Assembly (NCBI GenBank): GCA_963576785.1
Contig: OY756145.1
Coordinates: 1,674,001-1,738,000, forward strand
Length of the DNA: 64,000 nt
Origin: Chlorophyllum brunneum
Taxonomy: Eukaryota; Basidiomycota; Agaricomycetes; Agaricales; Agaricaceae
Direction: 5' to 3'
The notes under the pieces were generated by a model. That model was not told the origin of the DNA. It worked only from the letters and a program-made list of their open reading frames with translations, and did not search any database. Position 1 is the stretch's first letter, and each line of letters starts with the position of its first letter. Shown here one piece after another: positions 10,712 through 23,633 of the stretch. The position numbers and the translations under genes were made by a program.

Positions 10712-13304
10712 TGCACCGGCCTGGGATTCAATTTCCACGGAACATGGTGAATAGTCTTACTCCTCCACAGCCTTTGGTCCCTCAAGACGGAGTATCATTA
10801 TGTGCCATAACACACAATTCTGAACTATAATACCATCCACGAAAGCCAAGCAACTCCACAGATAAGACTTGACCTGGCTGAACCAACAACTAGTTCAAGA
10901 GACAAGAATAGGGCTCCTGAGACCATTCAACCGAATAGACTAAGAAAGTATGGCATAGGAAACTCGGAAGACACCTGGGAGCGCCCATGAATGACGGCAA
11001 TCAATGTTGAGTGACGGACCAAATGGCAAACGAACGAGAGCACATGTTTTTGGTCAGGTTTTGGACCGACCAATGTGCGACGAGTTTGATTGGAGTTTGG
11101 GAGGAGTAGAAGGTGTGGGACCCAATAAGGTCAATACCGAATATGCTTCGTGAGACTTCTAGGTGCTGTGGCGGTTGTGTTTTGATTGGGGTAAATCACA
11201 CACGGCTACAATTACACACGGCTACAGCTGTGGTCAAGCATTAACGACAAGTTCAGGGTTGGGGTAGGATAGGAATGAAAGGGAAAGAACTGCCGCTAAT
11301 GCTCAGATCTATTTGCGGGATTTTATCGGGAACATATTTACGGTCACAGATCATCGCTCATCGCTCATATGAAATGTGCTGGGTCCACCAGCGACATCCG
11401 GACAGGGGGGTTCGGTTGTGGTGATTCTATGGCCTAGGAGATGGTGTACAGGACTGTTAAGTATGCAGATTATCCCCAAAAATCGGAGGAGAATCACCTC
11501 ACCTGGTAACTCAATAGCGTCCAGTGGATTGGACGGAGTGATTGATCTGCCAAGTGATTTCGAAGACTCTTGCATCTTGTTCCTGGCTACATTCGACCTT
11601 CCCCACAGGACCTTGGTTCAAAATAAGCTAAGGGAGTCAGGACCCATCTTTGTCGCGCAAATACCTGGTTTCCGCCTATCCCGTCCATCCCACCCGCCGG
11701 GTAACTTTGCGGTTGGGAAGGTGATTTGTTTTGTTAGCATGAAAGGAAACAATTTGCATTCTTTCGAGCCGGGTTTGCCCCACACCGCCGATATATTTCC
11801 AAGGATTTGGCCGCCCAGAAACGGCGGGATAATACTCTTGAAATTTGAATGAAGCACACAAAGGTTCTTGTGTCTGTCTTGATCCTCATCAATTACTGTC
11901 CCGGAGTCAATAATAAAACCAATGACCCTGCTGTTACGAGGTCCATGTATATCGCAACCTATGTGATCTTGTCCCCACCACTAGACGGTGTGGCGAGCTG
12001 GTGGATGGTCAAGAGGGCTGAGCTTGCCAAGCGAAGCATGAAACGGGGGAAAGTTGGTGTGAGAAACACACCAATCGAGTCAGGTGGTTTGGAGGAGTGG
12101 CTGTTATGAAAAGTCCGTGATCGAGTCGCAATTTGATCATACTTTGTGCCAGGCACACGATATAGTGGTTTGTTGTTGGTACACCGTGTGCGCTGGGCTT
12201 CAGGTTCGGAACAGCAATAACACAACATGCGTCATACCTATCCATCGGTCTAACATATCTGTACGTGAGATGTCTGAATGTTCAGGTGTTCAACTGACCT
12301 GCCGCCGAAGGGAACGTAAGTTGACCCGAGATTTGTGAATAACAATTGGGTTTTGGCATTTTCTCCCTTTCCGTGTCCAGAGCAAGTAGCCGAGATCATG
12401 TTACCGCGTTAGCTTTCCGAATATATGGGACCCAGAGGAATGAGAGGGCATAGGGTTAGTGACAGAGGAGTTGCTGTAATACGATCTCTATGACTTCAAG
12501 TCCCGGCCGGAATGAATGTGATGCTAGTGGGAGTAGTTTGCATGAAACCGACTTCGAACTCGTCCACCGACCAAAACGTTTCGGTGAGATTTCAAAGGTA
12601 CCCAATTCCTTCCCTCGCAACCTTATGTTAGCAGTGCTCCAGGATAACCTGGCCCGAAGGTGTGATCAGCTGGCGGAACTTGAAACGTCATTATTCCTCT
12701 TTTCGGGGATTTTCTCCTATCAACACAGCGTTTAAACCGATTGTGGCTTTGTTTCTGGTAATGTTACCGTCACTTGATGCGCCACACTACAAGCGGTCTC
12801 GGAGTCTATCCGAGAACAAGCGGAATCGGTGGGTCTGGTGGATCTGGAAATTCCGTACACGAGGCAGAAGCCTGGGCTGTGCTGACAGATGTGCTTACGG
12901 CCTGCGCTGGTAATCTGGTTCGCGGGACCAAAGGAGAATTGTGCTATTGGCATAGGCAGCACCGTGAGGAAAGACCGACATACATGGCGCAGGCGCCCTG
13001 TGAGTTGACATCAGCAAATGGATTTTCGGGCTGAGTGGTGGCCCTCTGCATGTCCGGCAGATTATTATGCATTGCCGAGATGAAAGAGGAAGCAGGGAAA
13101 GACCCAGACGGACCTCCAAGTCGGAAGATTACCTTTCTGGGGCGGATGGAGAGAATGTGATAAAGAATAGAAATGAAATTGCGGAGGGAGCAGGCCGGAG
13201 GGACGGGCCGAGGTTGGGTTTTGGGGAGATCCGGGATTTGATTTTGATTGTTGGATTCACCGCCCATCCGCCTTTGCCGTCACCCCTCCTTCCTCTCTTC
13301 CCCC
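10712..13304. other. Intergenic region, no supportable gene
   Basis: About 2.6 kb without a recognisable protein or RNA gene. The part nearest 10712 may be an LTR remnant. A 13-base direct repeat, ACACACGGCTACA, occurs at 11198-11210 and again at 11214-11226. Open frames here (longest about 158 codons, at 11376) overlap others on the opposite strand and show no family signature. The last 100 bases before 13305 become C- and T-rich and are probably the promoter of the next gene. Confidence 0.6.
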
Positions 13305-16300
13305 ATGGCCAACTACCTCCCCGTCCTCCTCATCTCCGTCAATACAAACGCAATACCCGACGACAATGCCCTCACAACCATGCCCTCTGGCCAGGTCGAC
13401 TACCTTTCCCATGACTGGCAGGAGGAGGACGTTTGGCGGTCCTGGAGGAACATGACCCGCCAGAAAAACGAAATCACAAATGGCATTCGTCTTGAGAATG
13501 CCAGCTGGCGGACCTGGTGGAAACAACGCAATAAACTCAAGACCGTCTCGCCAGAGACGCTAAATTGGTTGGTATTCTCGACTCCCTCAGACCCATTTGT
13601 TCATGAGTTCTTTTTTCAGGCTCAAAGACTCTGACGTGACTTGGCTCTATGGGCCCCTGCATACTGCAGTCGACTGGACTCCTCCCCCGCGGCCAGCACC
13701 CGTGCCAGACTCTGTTGATAGCGGCAATCCAGCCTCAACCCATGACCGACTTGATCTCCACTCTGCCTCCTCAGTGGCCTCGCGGCACGCCCAACTACCT
13801 CGCACGAAACCCATCCTCAAGCATCGCAGCATTAGCGAACTCCTTACCTCTGACCTTCCCGTATCTCCCATATTCAGTCCCCAGGAATCTGAGGACGAGT
13901 CGAATCAGGCTCTTTCACTCTTCTCCGGCCCCGAGGAGGACATTTCTAACAACGATACCACTAACCGTCCTAAACGACCAGGTCTTGTACACACCAAGAG
14001 CGATACCCATGTTACGCGGTGGGGTCCATCCCGTGCCTTTCGCAAAGACTCTCCACCCCGCGTGGTACCTTCCACAACATCGGTTAGATCATCCTCACGC
14101 CAATCAACGTCTACTGTGCGCGCTTCGGGAGCAATGCGGAGTTCATTATCACAAGACTCAAACTCAAGTACGAGTGGAAGCAGTGAACGCGCGACTAAGA
14201 AGAAACATATCAGTTTTAACACATTCGTCGAACAATACATCGCTATTGATAAACATCCCCGTCTCACCTCAAGACAAAAAGGAGGCGTTGGTTTCGGTGA
14301 TTACGTGGATTATGATGTGGCCGAGTTCGACAATGACGAAGATGACATTGAAAGTTACACTGGCAGGTGGGATGACGATGACGGGTATGTGCAGTAACAC
14401 TCCGTGGCCCAAGTCTTATCTGATATTTCTTTTTTCTTTGTGCAGGTATGAAGAAGATCGAGAAGACAACTTTTTAGATGAGGACGATTCTCTTTGGATA
14501 GCAGCCCATGGCGGTGCACGTCCGCGGCGTCGACATCTTAACGGAAGCGCAATTCATAGTGATTCCGACTCAGACGATGGAGTGATCGAGATCCGGCCTT
14601 CTTCTCATCGGTATTCCAACTTAGCCACTCCAAACGCAAAGAGAAAGGGACCTCCCCGATCCAAATCGGTGTCATCATCCTCGTCCACGACAACGTCCTC
14701 TGCTTCCACCTCCTCCGCCGGTACCCCTTTTCGGCAGCGACGTAAATCAGCTTCAGCAGGGAGCAGTATACCCCCCTCACACCTCCTATCAGTACCACCA
14801 CCTACGTCGGCATATCGTCCCCGCCCCATTGATCTTTCACAGTCTAATCCGCCTTATCGTGACCATGTAACGATTGCACCCATCGCCCCCACCCTTCTCA
14901 AAACGACCGGAGCGTGGGAAGAAGGATTTGGTGATGAAGGTGGTGCAAGCGATGATGGACTTTGGGACTATGGTGTCACTCGACATGGTGTCAGTGGTAG
15001 ATCGGGTAGCAATGATGGAAGAACAAAGCAAGGGGTTGAGGGAAGATACGAAGAAGAACCTGGCTCGGATGGTACACCTGTAGAACTGGTGTACGTGCCA
15101 CCACTCGGATCTATATACGGATATGGCGCGGCGACATATTGGCGTGATCACGGCGCAGTAGGTGAGAAAGCAGAGGACGAGATCGAGGAGAGAGAAGAGG
15201 TGGAAGGGTCTCAAATACAGCTCACAGCAAACAACCCGAAGGACGACGGGAAGACCCCACCTGTTAAAGAAATCCTCGACCACAACCCCGCTACAAGCTC
15301 GACATTCTCGTCTGCGGAATCGCCCCAGCCCATTTCAAGATCACCCGTTCCCGTTGTCGTCGTTGATTCGGATGCTGCTGACTCTTCACCTCCTAAGGCA
15401 GTCGTGTTCCCTGATCAAAGTGAGTCGAGTTCCACTTCGTCGAGCTCAACAACGACACCACCGGTTCCCGTACCATCAATCAATCGTCAACTGTTTGAAG
15501 AGGAACGAGGACGCAATACATCAGTCTCGCCTAGCGGTGTAAATGGCTCCAACAAGTCCCCAGCATCCGGTTCCGGTATTGGCAGTGGACAACTTGCTTC
15601 AAGGGGCAGATCTCATAGTTACCAGGACCTTCAATCTTTCCATGGCAACTCCACACATACTACATCCCTCCAGGCTGGCGAGCGGAGAGGTCGATTGAGT
15701 ACACGTGGGCCATCAAACTCGAGTTCAGGTTCACTTCGAAGCTATTCGAGTAGGAGCTGTCCGAGCAATAGCGGTGGACGGAGTGGTGGCAGCGGAAGCC
15801 TGAGTCCGAACATTACTTCGAGCTCGTCTCCGATGGGTGGGAGCCTCTCGCCTGACGGAAGTGACAGCCGATTGGGTGGTATTGGAAGTGCGTATGCTGG
15901 CGGCCGCATGGGTGGCCGAGAACGCGAGCGTGTGGAGAGAGTAAGTTCGAGTTCGAGTTTGAGCAGTAGAGGTACCACTGCAAGCGGCAGCGATGAAAGG
16001 AGAGGAAGAGACCGAGGAAGAAGGGACATCAGATCTAGCTCTGGCTCAAGCGGGAGCCCAATTGCCAGTGCAACGAGCCCACCCGAGGGGAGAGGAAGAA
16101 GTGGGCGCGAAGGAACGAGTCTGAGCCCTCAGGAGACTTTTGATAAAGAACCTGCGCCACCTTCGCGGCCAGTGACGGCAGCCATTGTCAGCGGGGCGTC
16201 TGTGTCGACCGAGGCTCACACCAATACTCCCAGCGACCCATCAAGTCAGATAACTCGAAAGGGGGAGATGGACGCGAGTATATGCTCTGTTTCATCAGAA

Positions 16301-17152
16301 GGGTCAACCGCTACGATCGTCCCAGCATCACCCGTGGTATCATCAACACCTCAACCTGCTACAAATATCACCATGGTCGTTCCTTTAACACGCAATGATG
16401 ACAAGGAGCGCCAGTATGAGAGAGAAGCCATGGAGGAAGCCGAGACTTGGAGGAAAACTATGCCAACACCTTCTAGTTCGCCTATCATCTCCATTGCTGC
16501 ATCCTATGTTGGACAGAGTGAAAGTGGTGCGACACGGACTCCGTCACCACCATCAGTGACTCTTCCATCCCAGGTCAAAACCCCACCATTTTCACCCGGG
16601 CATGTACGAACCGCATCGGCGTCATCAACACATTCACAGAATACCCCTTCGAAGTCGAAGATCAAGTCTCCTCCACCTATTGTCCCTTCGCCTCCCTACC
16701 CCTCATTACCGAGTACATCTCCATCATATGCACCAGGCGAGGTCAGCCCATCAGTAGTATTCGCAGGTTTCAGTGGTATGAGTAGACGGAGTGCATCAAC
16801 ATCATTGGAGAGAGCGTCATCTGGGTCTCGGGAACGTAATTCGCCTTCTTCGAGTTCATCGAGCGCCGCAATTACAGGCTCGCAGCTGAGGAGGGAGATC
16901 ACCGCAGACATGGAGCGGGAGCGGGAGTTGGCGGAGGCAAGGAGGGGAAGGAATAATGTGGTTGGCGGCGGGAGCGCCACATTGAGTATAGATATAGGCG
17001 CGAATGTGGATGCGGATGGTTTCAAGGAACCGGCGTCACTTGTGGTAGATGGAACTAAGGAAAAGGGGACGATACTTAATAAAGCAGTGGGCATGGTGTC
17101 TACTGCAGGGTCATACTTCAGGTTGTGGCCCAATTCTGGTGGTGGTGCGTAG
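13305..17152 (+). CDS. Reg1-like protein phosphatase 1 regulatory subunit (DUF1752 domain)
   Basis: Likely a targeting subunit that directs type 1 protein phosphatase in glucose and nutrient signalling, as yeast Reg1 does for Glc7 and Snf1. The N-terminus carries the DUF1752 signature: SWRTWWKQRNKLKTVSPE, then NWLKDSDVTWLYGP. The first intron (acceptor at about 13619) splits the Asn-Trp-Leu of this motif. About 280 residues in, KKHISFNTFVEQYIAID contains an RVxF-type PP1 docking site (HISF) in the Reg1 sequence setting. After a second intron (about 14394-14445), an acidic patch (EEDREDNFLDEDDSLW), SDSDSDDGVIEI and VYVPPLGSIYGYG follow, then several hundred Ser-rich, probably phosphorylated residues. 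The C-terminus (LNKAVGMVSTAGSYFRLW) resembles the family's terminal helix. Length is about 1,250 residues. The start at 13305 is chosen because the in-frame extension above it lacks an ATG. Confidence 0.8.
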
Positions 17153-20100
17153 TAGACGCGATCGTGATACCTTTCAGTGCATTGCCGGTGGTTGACATAC
17201 CACTCTTGTCTTGTTCCATTTCTGGCACCTTTATTCAACATTCAACCCCCTTCCCCTGTTCATTTTCTTTTGTTAATTTGGGCTAATGAACTCAATTGAT
17301 CTCTTGTTCCCTATGTCACTTGGATTTTTCCCCATCTCATCACCATTTGACATGCTTTTTAATACCCTAATTCCACCCACTCGACTGTAGTCTAATCTGC
17401 GCATTTTGTTAGCATGTACACAGGCACATATGCATCCCCTACCTTTTTTCCTGATCACATGTACCCCTTTCCTTATTACATTCATTATAGCAATCAATCA
17501 TTTCATCCTCACCTGTTCTGGCATCCACGAACCATCGACCAGGTTCCAACCCAACGTCAGTGAAACCCGGAAGGATCCCGCACGTGGAGTGTACCTGCTT
17601 ACCGCTTACATCCTTACCCTTGTACGGTGTAACCGTAGGCTAGTTTAACTATTCAAGACCCGACCACACGAAGGTTCTGGGAAGGAGATTGGTAGCTGGA
17701 AGGACCGCCAATTCCTGGTGTGAGGCCGAAGGTGAACGCGGTGTGTCACCCACAAAACCACCCAGCAGGCGCGGACACTATGAGGGCAAACCCTAGTCTC
17801 CTAAAGCAGACGCATACTACGTATGCCTACCCGCACGCAGGGTATAAGGTAATTTTTCCTGTACAGTCAATGGGTCAATTCATCACTCGGCAAAGGTTGC
17901 CGTGTGATGTGGAACCACGCCGACATTCGGCCATCGATGGCATCCCCAATTAGGACGACGTGTCTTTTGTACGCGTCGACATGTTCCCTTCAATCAGAGC
18001 AATATGAAGATTTATGAGAGTTTTTCCCTGTACCTACCAAGTCTAGAACATACTCTGCTCAGTACCCATGTATCGTTTCGCTTGACATTTTCCTTCAATG
18101 GTAGGCAATGCCTTCACAAATGTCCCCGTAAGCAGTTCGAAAGGGTGGTCAGCAAGTGAGACAGCATCATACGTCCCATCCGTTGGCTCCCAATTCCTGT
18201 TTCTGCAAGCCACCAGTCTCCCATGTCACAAAGTTCAGATCCTTACAAAACTCCAATGAAGCGGCCAGCCGCCGCTTCGCTAGAGAGAAGTGTCACAGAA
18301 CCAGCAATCCCTGCCTCTACCAGTGCCAGTAGCAGGACATGCCCTCGAACCAAAGACAATAAGCTTGATGTTGTCTTCGAAGCACTTGAAGATGTCCGGT
18401 TGACTCTCCCTGATTTTCCATCACACCCATTCGTGACGAAGATCGCTCTCCTGCCAATGATCGTCGAGTCCGAAGCATGCTTGATGGGACCACTTACTTG
18501 ACGCGTACTGCACGTGACATGCCAGTGATCGCCGCTCTGCCTACTGATAACCGAGGCTCGGCGATGCTCGGCATCAGTCCGAACTCATCGGAATGAACCC
18601 ACTCACCCAAACCCGGAAATTAAAGTCTAGCCTAGGGCAAACCCCAAAGCGGTTTTCGTCACCATTTGGTGATATGCGTGTCACGTGGCCGATATAGGCA
18701 TGTCTTTACATGGTACAATGTTCAATGTCCAATGGCACAGTGCACCTGAAGCGAGGAATGGTGACATGCAAGGTGTTATTATAATAATAAAAATAATAGT
18801 GCCCTAGGGCATAATGTTGGTGATGTTGACGACGCAATCATTAACCATGAACCATCCGTTGGTAGGTGGCGTGCTATTGGTGGCTAGCACGGTCAATACC
18901 TGGACGAGTCCCGTTCGCGCATTGACGAGGTTCCCAAGTCTTGGTGTTCGGTGCTTTAGCCACCTGTGGACCAGGTCACCGCGTTTGGTCTTAAGTTACG
19001 CGGCCGGGCGGTTGGTTTTCAGAGCCGTTGGCATTACTGTGGTTCCCGTCATACGAGACAAAAGGGCGAGCGAGAGGAATATCGAGAGAGCCCAATAAAA
19101 TGGAACATAGTATAGAATAAGAAGAAACAAGTTACTCGCGATTACGGAGCCTGTGACTGCCACTCTTTCTCACAAGAAATCATACTCGCTTGCGTCCCTA
19201 TGGCGTAAGATCGCCTGAACAACGGAAAGCTCTTTTGCCACGAACCACGAGGGACGTCATAGCTCTTTTTAGAACAACTTGGCATACATATCTGACCATA
19301 TGGAAGGCACAATACCGACCCATGGCATTAATCGACGACAAGGAATGACCACGGATCCAATTTGTGCATTGGCACGGTACCAACGTGGAGGCAGTCGGAG
19401 ATTCATAGGTAGCGTATTGGACGTTCATGACGTGCAGCCCAGAAAAGAGAACAGTTTCGGCTTCGGCCGGGTTCACAGCGGTACATCGGGGTTCGGGATT
19501 TGACCTACCTGCCCAGCATGTAAAAATAGTTGCTAGTGGGTGGTTTCTTTTATGGAAGGTGGAGGCCGATATTGGGCGGACGACGGTAGCTAGTACCGAG
19601 AAAGTCGAACCCTTGCAATCCTAGCATGGAGTGCAGGAATGGCTGGTGGATTTTCAAGCGCGCTGTGGCATGTCCATTCTTCCTCTTCGTGTTCCGTACG
19701 AACGCTGAATGTTGAAAAGTTACAACCACAACCAGCCCGCAGTGGTGGCTTAAATGGAGATTGACCCAAAGATCCAAGGCACTGGGAGATAGGACGCAAT
19801 GATATGATGTGGCGGAATGAGTTGGCTCAGGCTGATGGCATTCCTTTCTCCAAACGCTCTGCGACCCGTTTCTGAAATTGCGAACGAGATCCATAGGTGA
19901 GGGTCGCTTTCGTGCTCCAGTTTTCGCGCAGCACTACATTATATTCTCCCATAGCAAGTCGCTATTGGATCTGCGGGCCATTTTTCGTAGGTCCGGCGGC
20001 CAGAGTTGACTTACCGTAAAATCTAACTTAGTTGTGAGGCTTTTTCGGATTCGTAGAAGGTTGATTTTATTTCGCCAACGATCTCGGTATCACACCAAAT

Positions 20101-22243
20101 ACGCTACAAACGCGGAGCGTACACGTTTGTCACAATCGGCCCCCCTGAAATAGTATTCTTCGTCTATGTCGCGTTTGTTACAACCAATACACAAGACGGT
20201 GTCTCCACAGGCTCCCCCACTCACGAGCCTGAAAGAACATTCTCCAAAGATTCTTGCATCAGCCGTAATCCTGTATTTGGTTTGCTCATCGCCTCGCCTC
20301 ATCTCTTGTGGAGTACACTTCAACTCTTTAGGGCTACAATCTGATCTTTCAAAAAAATCACTGATAAGTGAGTCGATTATCCTGGCCAAGTCTTGGCTTC
20401 CCGGATGAAGCGTTACCCTTGCTGTTCCCAGAACTCTGCCGCATTCGCGTTTTATTAATTCGTCCGCTCTGGAAAGCAATACAGTCCTGAAGATGGCATG
20501 TACAATATAATTGGGGTGCATACCCGCGACTCGGCACCGCCAGTGCTTTACATTCGTAGGATGTTTGTTGCCACGACCCAAAGCCGATATACTCTCGCAT
20601 TGGACCACAACGAACCTTATTCTCTGCCAGCGACACCACCTTGAAAGGGCTTCTCCCGACGAACAAACTACTGTCAAATGCGACGGCCGTGCTATTCAAC
20701 GCGGCCTTTCCCTGCCTGGTGTTTTGGAAGAGGGGGTGAAGCTCGCCTCCGATATTCCCATAAGGTTTGTCATGTATACATCGAAAAAGCGACCGGAGAC
20801 AGGCCCGTACCAAACGAGCAATAAACACTCATCTGTTCATAGGGTCTGGCCGTACATTGTTATCGTCATGTGCGTGATCTACCAACAACCTGGTTGGTTT
20901 CAACCTGTTTCACAACACTTCTAGGAGCAGTGCGAATTGCTTAGAAGGGATGTTAGCCCCTACGGACGGAAGAGTTGGATATTCCTCCGCTCCGTGTGCC
21001 TGTACACTCCGAGGAACCATGTACCATGAGAATTGGCTCGAATTCAAAGCCTAGGGTTTTGTACCTGTAGGCCTGCGTGTGTCTAGTACGTTGATGGGCG
21101 CTTCTTCTAGGTCGGAAGGGCTGAACATCACTTCAAACCTGCCCGGACAGTCTTCCTCCCGAATTTGTTTGAGTACCACGTACCTTGAGCACGAAGGTCG
21201 GGTGTACATGTCAGGCAATTCATGTACATCTTGAACGAACGCTCGAAGATTGGTTCTGTGTGGTGGGTATCGTATAGGAGATACATAATGGGAGCATTGC
21301 AGAACCCATTGGGACGGGGGGTGTCGTAGTTTACTTTGTCTTTGTTGAAATGCAACGGTGCCTGTAAATAAAATAGGGAGGAAACGTCGTGCTGATGATG
21401 CGTTCTGGCTAATAGCGGACGATACTTGACCCTCATGATACAACAAAACCCAGCTGGCGATAGGCCCGCCGGGTTCGCTATGAATAGCACCATACCGGAA
21501 AGTGTAACACGTTCGATGGGAATAGACCGGCCAAATGGTTACCTTCAATTACCGTGCTGCTGTGCTTTCCGAGTCAGAAGAAGAAAGTGTGGGTAGTCGG
21601 GAACGCGGTAAGGGAACCAGGGGCTGAGAAGGTCTTCGTCCGGCGCAGGTTCCACCAGTGATTTGCTGCCTAGCCATATCCTGAAATACAATTCTTCCGG
21701 GAAATTTTGATGAGGAAAAGTACAACTGATGTGTATGCGTATTCGTCGGTGTCGACGAATCGAAAATCCGACTTTCCACGGATTAAGAACCTTGCAAAGT
21801 CTGCAGTGAGTGCAGCGAGGAAAGGAATTCAGCAATATGTAAAGCGTGTAACAACTCGGGATCAGTGCCGGTAGACCTATAATTTTTTGAATCTCGAAGA
21901 CTACGGTCAGCTTCTATCTGAGAAATCACTCATCCATTGGCTTTCCCGCACAGCGTTTGGAATTCGCGCTCCTCATCTGGAGTGTGCATGGTTGGCGGCA
22001 ACAAGGGTGAGAAGCCGGCTTCACGTTCGCAGGCTCCTTCTGGTCTTCTCATCCAGGTCCCGTCACATAGCCCGGCACGGGACTGCCGTTTAGTGGTCTT
22101 CCCAGACGCATTATAGTCCACACTTTCTGCTTCGTGGTGGGATATAATTGTCGAGAAGTTCTTCTCCAAATATTACATTATTGCGCCAATCTTTTGTAGC
22201 GAGAACAAATGATATGCATATTCAACAAAGGCCACGATTACAC
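17153..22243. other. Five-kilobase gene-poor region
   Basis: I recognise no gene here. Open frames exist on both strands but overlap one another and lack signatures. The most gene-like are 18223-18501 (+, 92 codons, Ser/Pro-rich start), 20090-20677 (-, 195 codons with scattered Cys) and 21051-21840 (-, two frames that might be exons of one protein rich in Tyr, Pro and Trp). Each could be a species-specific gene, a remnant or chance. An ATA-rich microsatellite lies at about 18776-18800. Possible 3' UTR sequence of the Reg1-like gene fills the first few hundred bases. Confidence 0.5.
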
Positions 22244-22791
22244 TCAATCTTTGACGTCCAAGTCCAACCTTCTGGATCCACCTGTGAAGCCTTCCCACTT
22301 GGGCAATTTATCATTGACATCCAACATTTTTGTGCCATAGAAGATGTGATCTGTAGGCTTGACGAGGTGCCAATCCTCAATTAGCCCTTCTTCATTTCGT
22401 CGGAAGTGGGCCCCTCTGAGTGACCACCTGCCCCGCGTGGGGTTCTCCGACCCAATGAGTCCAAGACATTTCCGGCATCTCCATTGTCTCCACGGAGAAT
22501 CAGGCTCAGATTCTGTAAATTTCGCATTGGAGTCAGTGTGCGTCCACGTAAAATATTGCGAGTGGTAGTGCAGGACGTGCACAAAGGGACTTGCTAAATT
22601 CGAGTGTGGTTGGTATGTGGTCGTTTCTAAAGGTCGTGATAGATGGATGTACCGTGGATACGCTGGCAACGGGTACAGTGGCAATAGACACTGAAGATAG
22701 GCTTCCCTTCGACTTTGTAGCAAGTTGCGCCACAGAAGCAGGATGCCTCGATGGAAAATGCTTGGGAATCTGGTTCAGTTTGGTCCGTCAT
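22244..22791 (-). CDS. GFA/CENP-V domain zinc-binding protein
   Basis: A small protein of the glutathione-dependent formaldehyde-activating (GFA)/CENP-V fold. Members bind structural zinc; some act on glutathione adducts, but the substrate here is unknown. Exon 1 (22791-22653) begins MTDQTEPDSQAF and carries ASCFCGATCY and CHCTRCQR (Cys 18, 20, 24 and Cys 37, 39, 42). A 59-base intron (22652-22594, GT-AG) leads into exon 2, starting ASPFVHVLHY. Exon 2 holds the third pair, CRKC (Cys 86 and 89), then WHLVKPTDHIFY and DKLPKWEGF, the family's usual C-terminal signature. The predicted protein is 162 residues, the typical length. Exon 1 is short and sits in a different frame from the long open frame of exon 2, so a plain ORF scan gives a wrong N-terminus. 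It lies alone between two gene-poor stretches. Confidence 0.85.
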
Positions 22792-23578
22792 ATTGGTGGC
22801 GGATGCTGAGGCCCTCAGGCATTCTATGTCAGGGGTTGAGCCATATTTGGGTGGTGGGAAATGTGCGGTACATATCTAAATGGGGTGTCATCACGTTGTG
22901 CAAGGACTCTCAAGCTGCAGATCATTTGAAGGAAGCCTCTCGGTCGACAAGATACGCGAAATACTACTGATGGCGGCCAGGACATGGAGTGGGAAGACCG
23001 CACCTTGTTTTCTGTCCATGTGATCCCTTGCAGCGCGGAGAGGGAGTCAGGTCTATTTCCAGCTCAAGGTTTATGTCAACTCGCGTAGTCGTAAAATTGG
23101 CGCACTATGGTGGGTTGGGGAAGCCATCTAGTTGCCGCAGGCCCGCTTTCTCTCAATGCTTTCATACAGGTACTTTGTACCTTCGACTACTCACACTGCT
23201 AGCCTTCGCGGACATATTTGTCTTCCACATCCTTTGGCACCATCATGGACGAGTACCAATGGGAGTTGCTAACAATACTCGCACCCCTTCGTCTGGGCAA
23301 TGGTCACGGGGAATGAATTGATGACGTCTGTGGGTAAGGACTTTCCCCTTGGATCGTAAGCGACTTCTTAAATGCTCAAGATGTTCATAACTAGGCCCCT
23401 CTGCGGAAGTCTTTTGGGCGCTTCTTCCTTCGAAGACTTATCATCAACTGTGGGTTCCAACAGTTCCGGAACTCCGTACATTCTGAGACCCACACAGGTG
23501 AATTCTATATCTAACTATCAAAACCCTCTCTTGAGTTGGCACCCGGTTTACGCTGATAAAGCAGAAGGGTGCTGCCCG
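22792..23578. other. Intergenic region upstream of two divergent genes
   Basis: About 0.8 kb between the GFA-type gene (minus) and the second MFS gene (plus). It should hold both promoters. Only short overlapping frames without signatures are present. Confidence 0.5.
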
Positions 23579-23587
23579 TATTTAATA
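23579..23587 (+). promoter_or_regulatory. TATA-like element of the second MFS gene
   Basis: TATTTAATA lies 47 bases before the ATG at 23634 and is followed by a C-rich, T-rich leader. Spacing is plausible for a fungal core promoter. This is sequence inference only. Confidence 0.35.
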
Positions 23588-23633
23588 GCCCCCAAAACGC
23601 CCCAAAACCCTCCCGTCTTCTCTCACTCCCAAC

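Noticed and set aside
13649..14397. Two overlapping long plus-strand frames across the start of the Reg1-like gene
   Set aside because: The 1167-codon frame is the true frame only after the second intron. Upstream of about 14445 the conserved protein is in the other frame, so its first 260 codons are a shadow.
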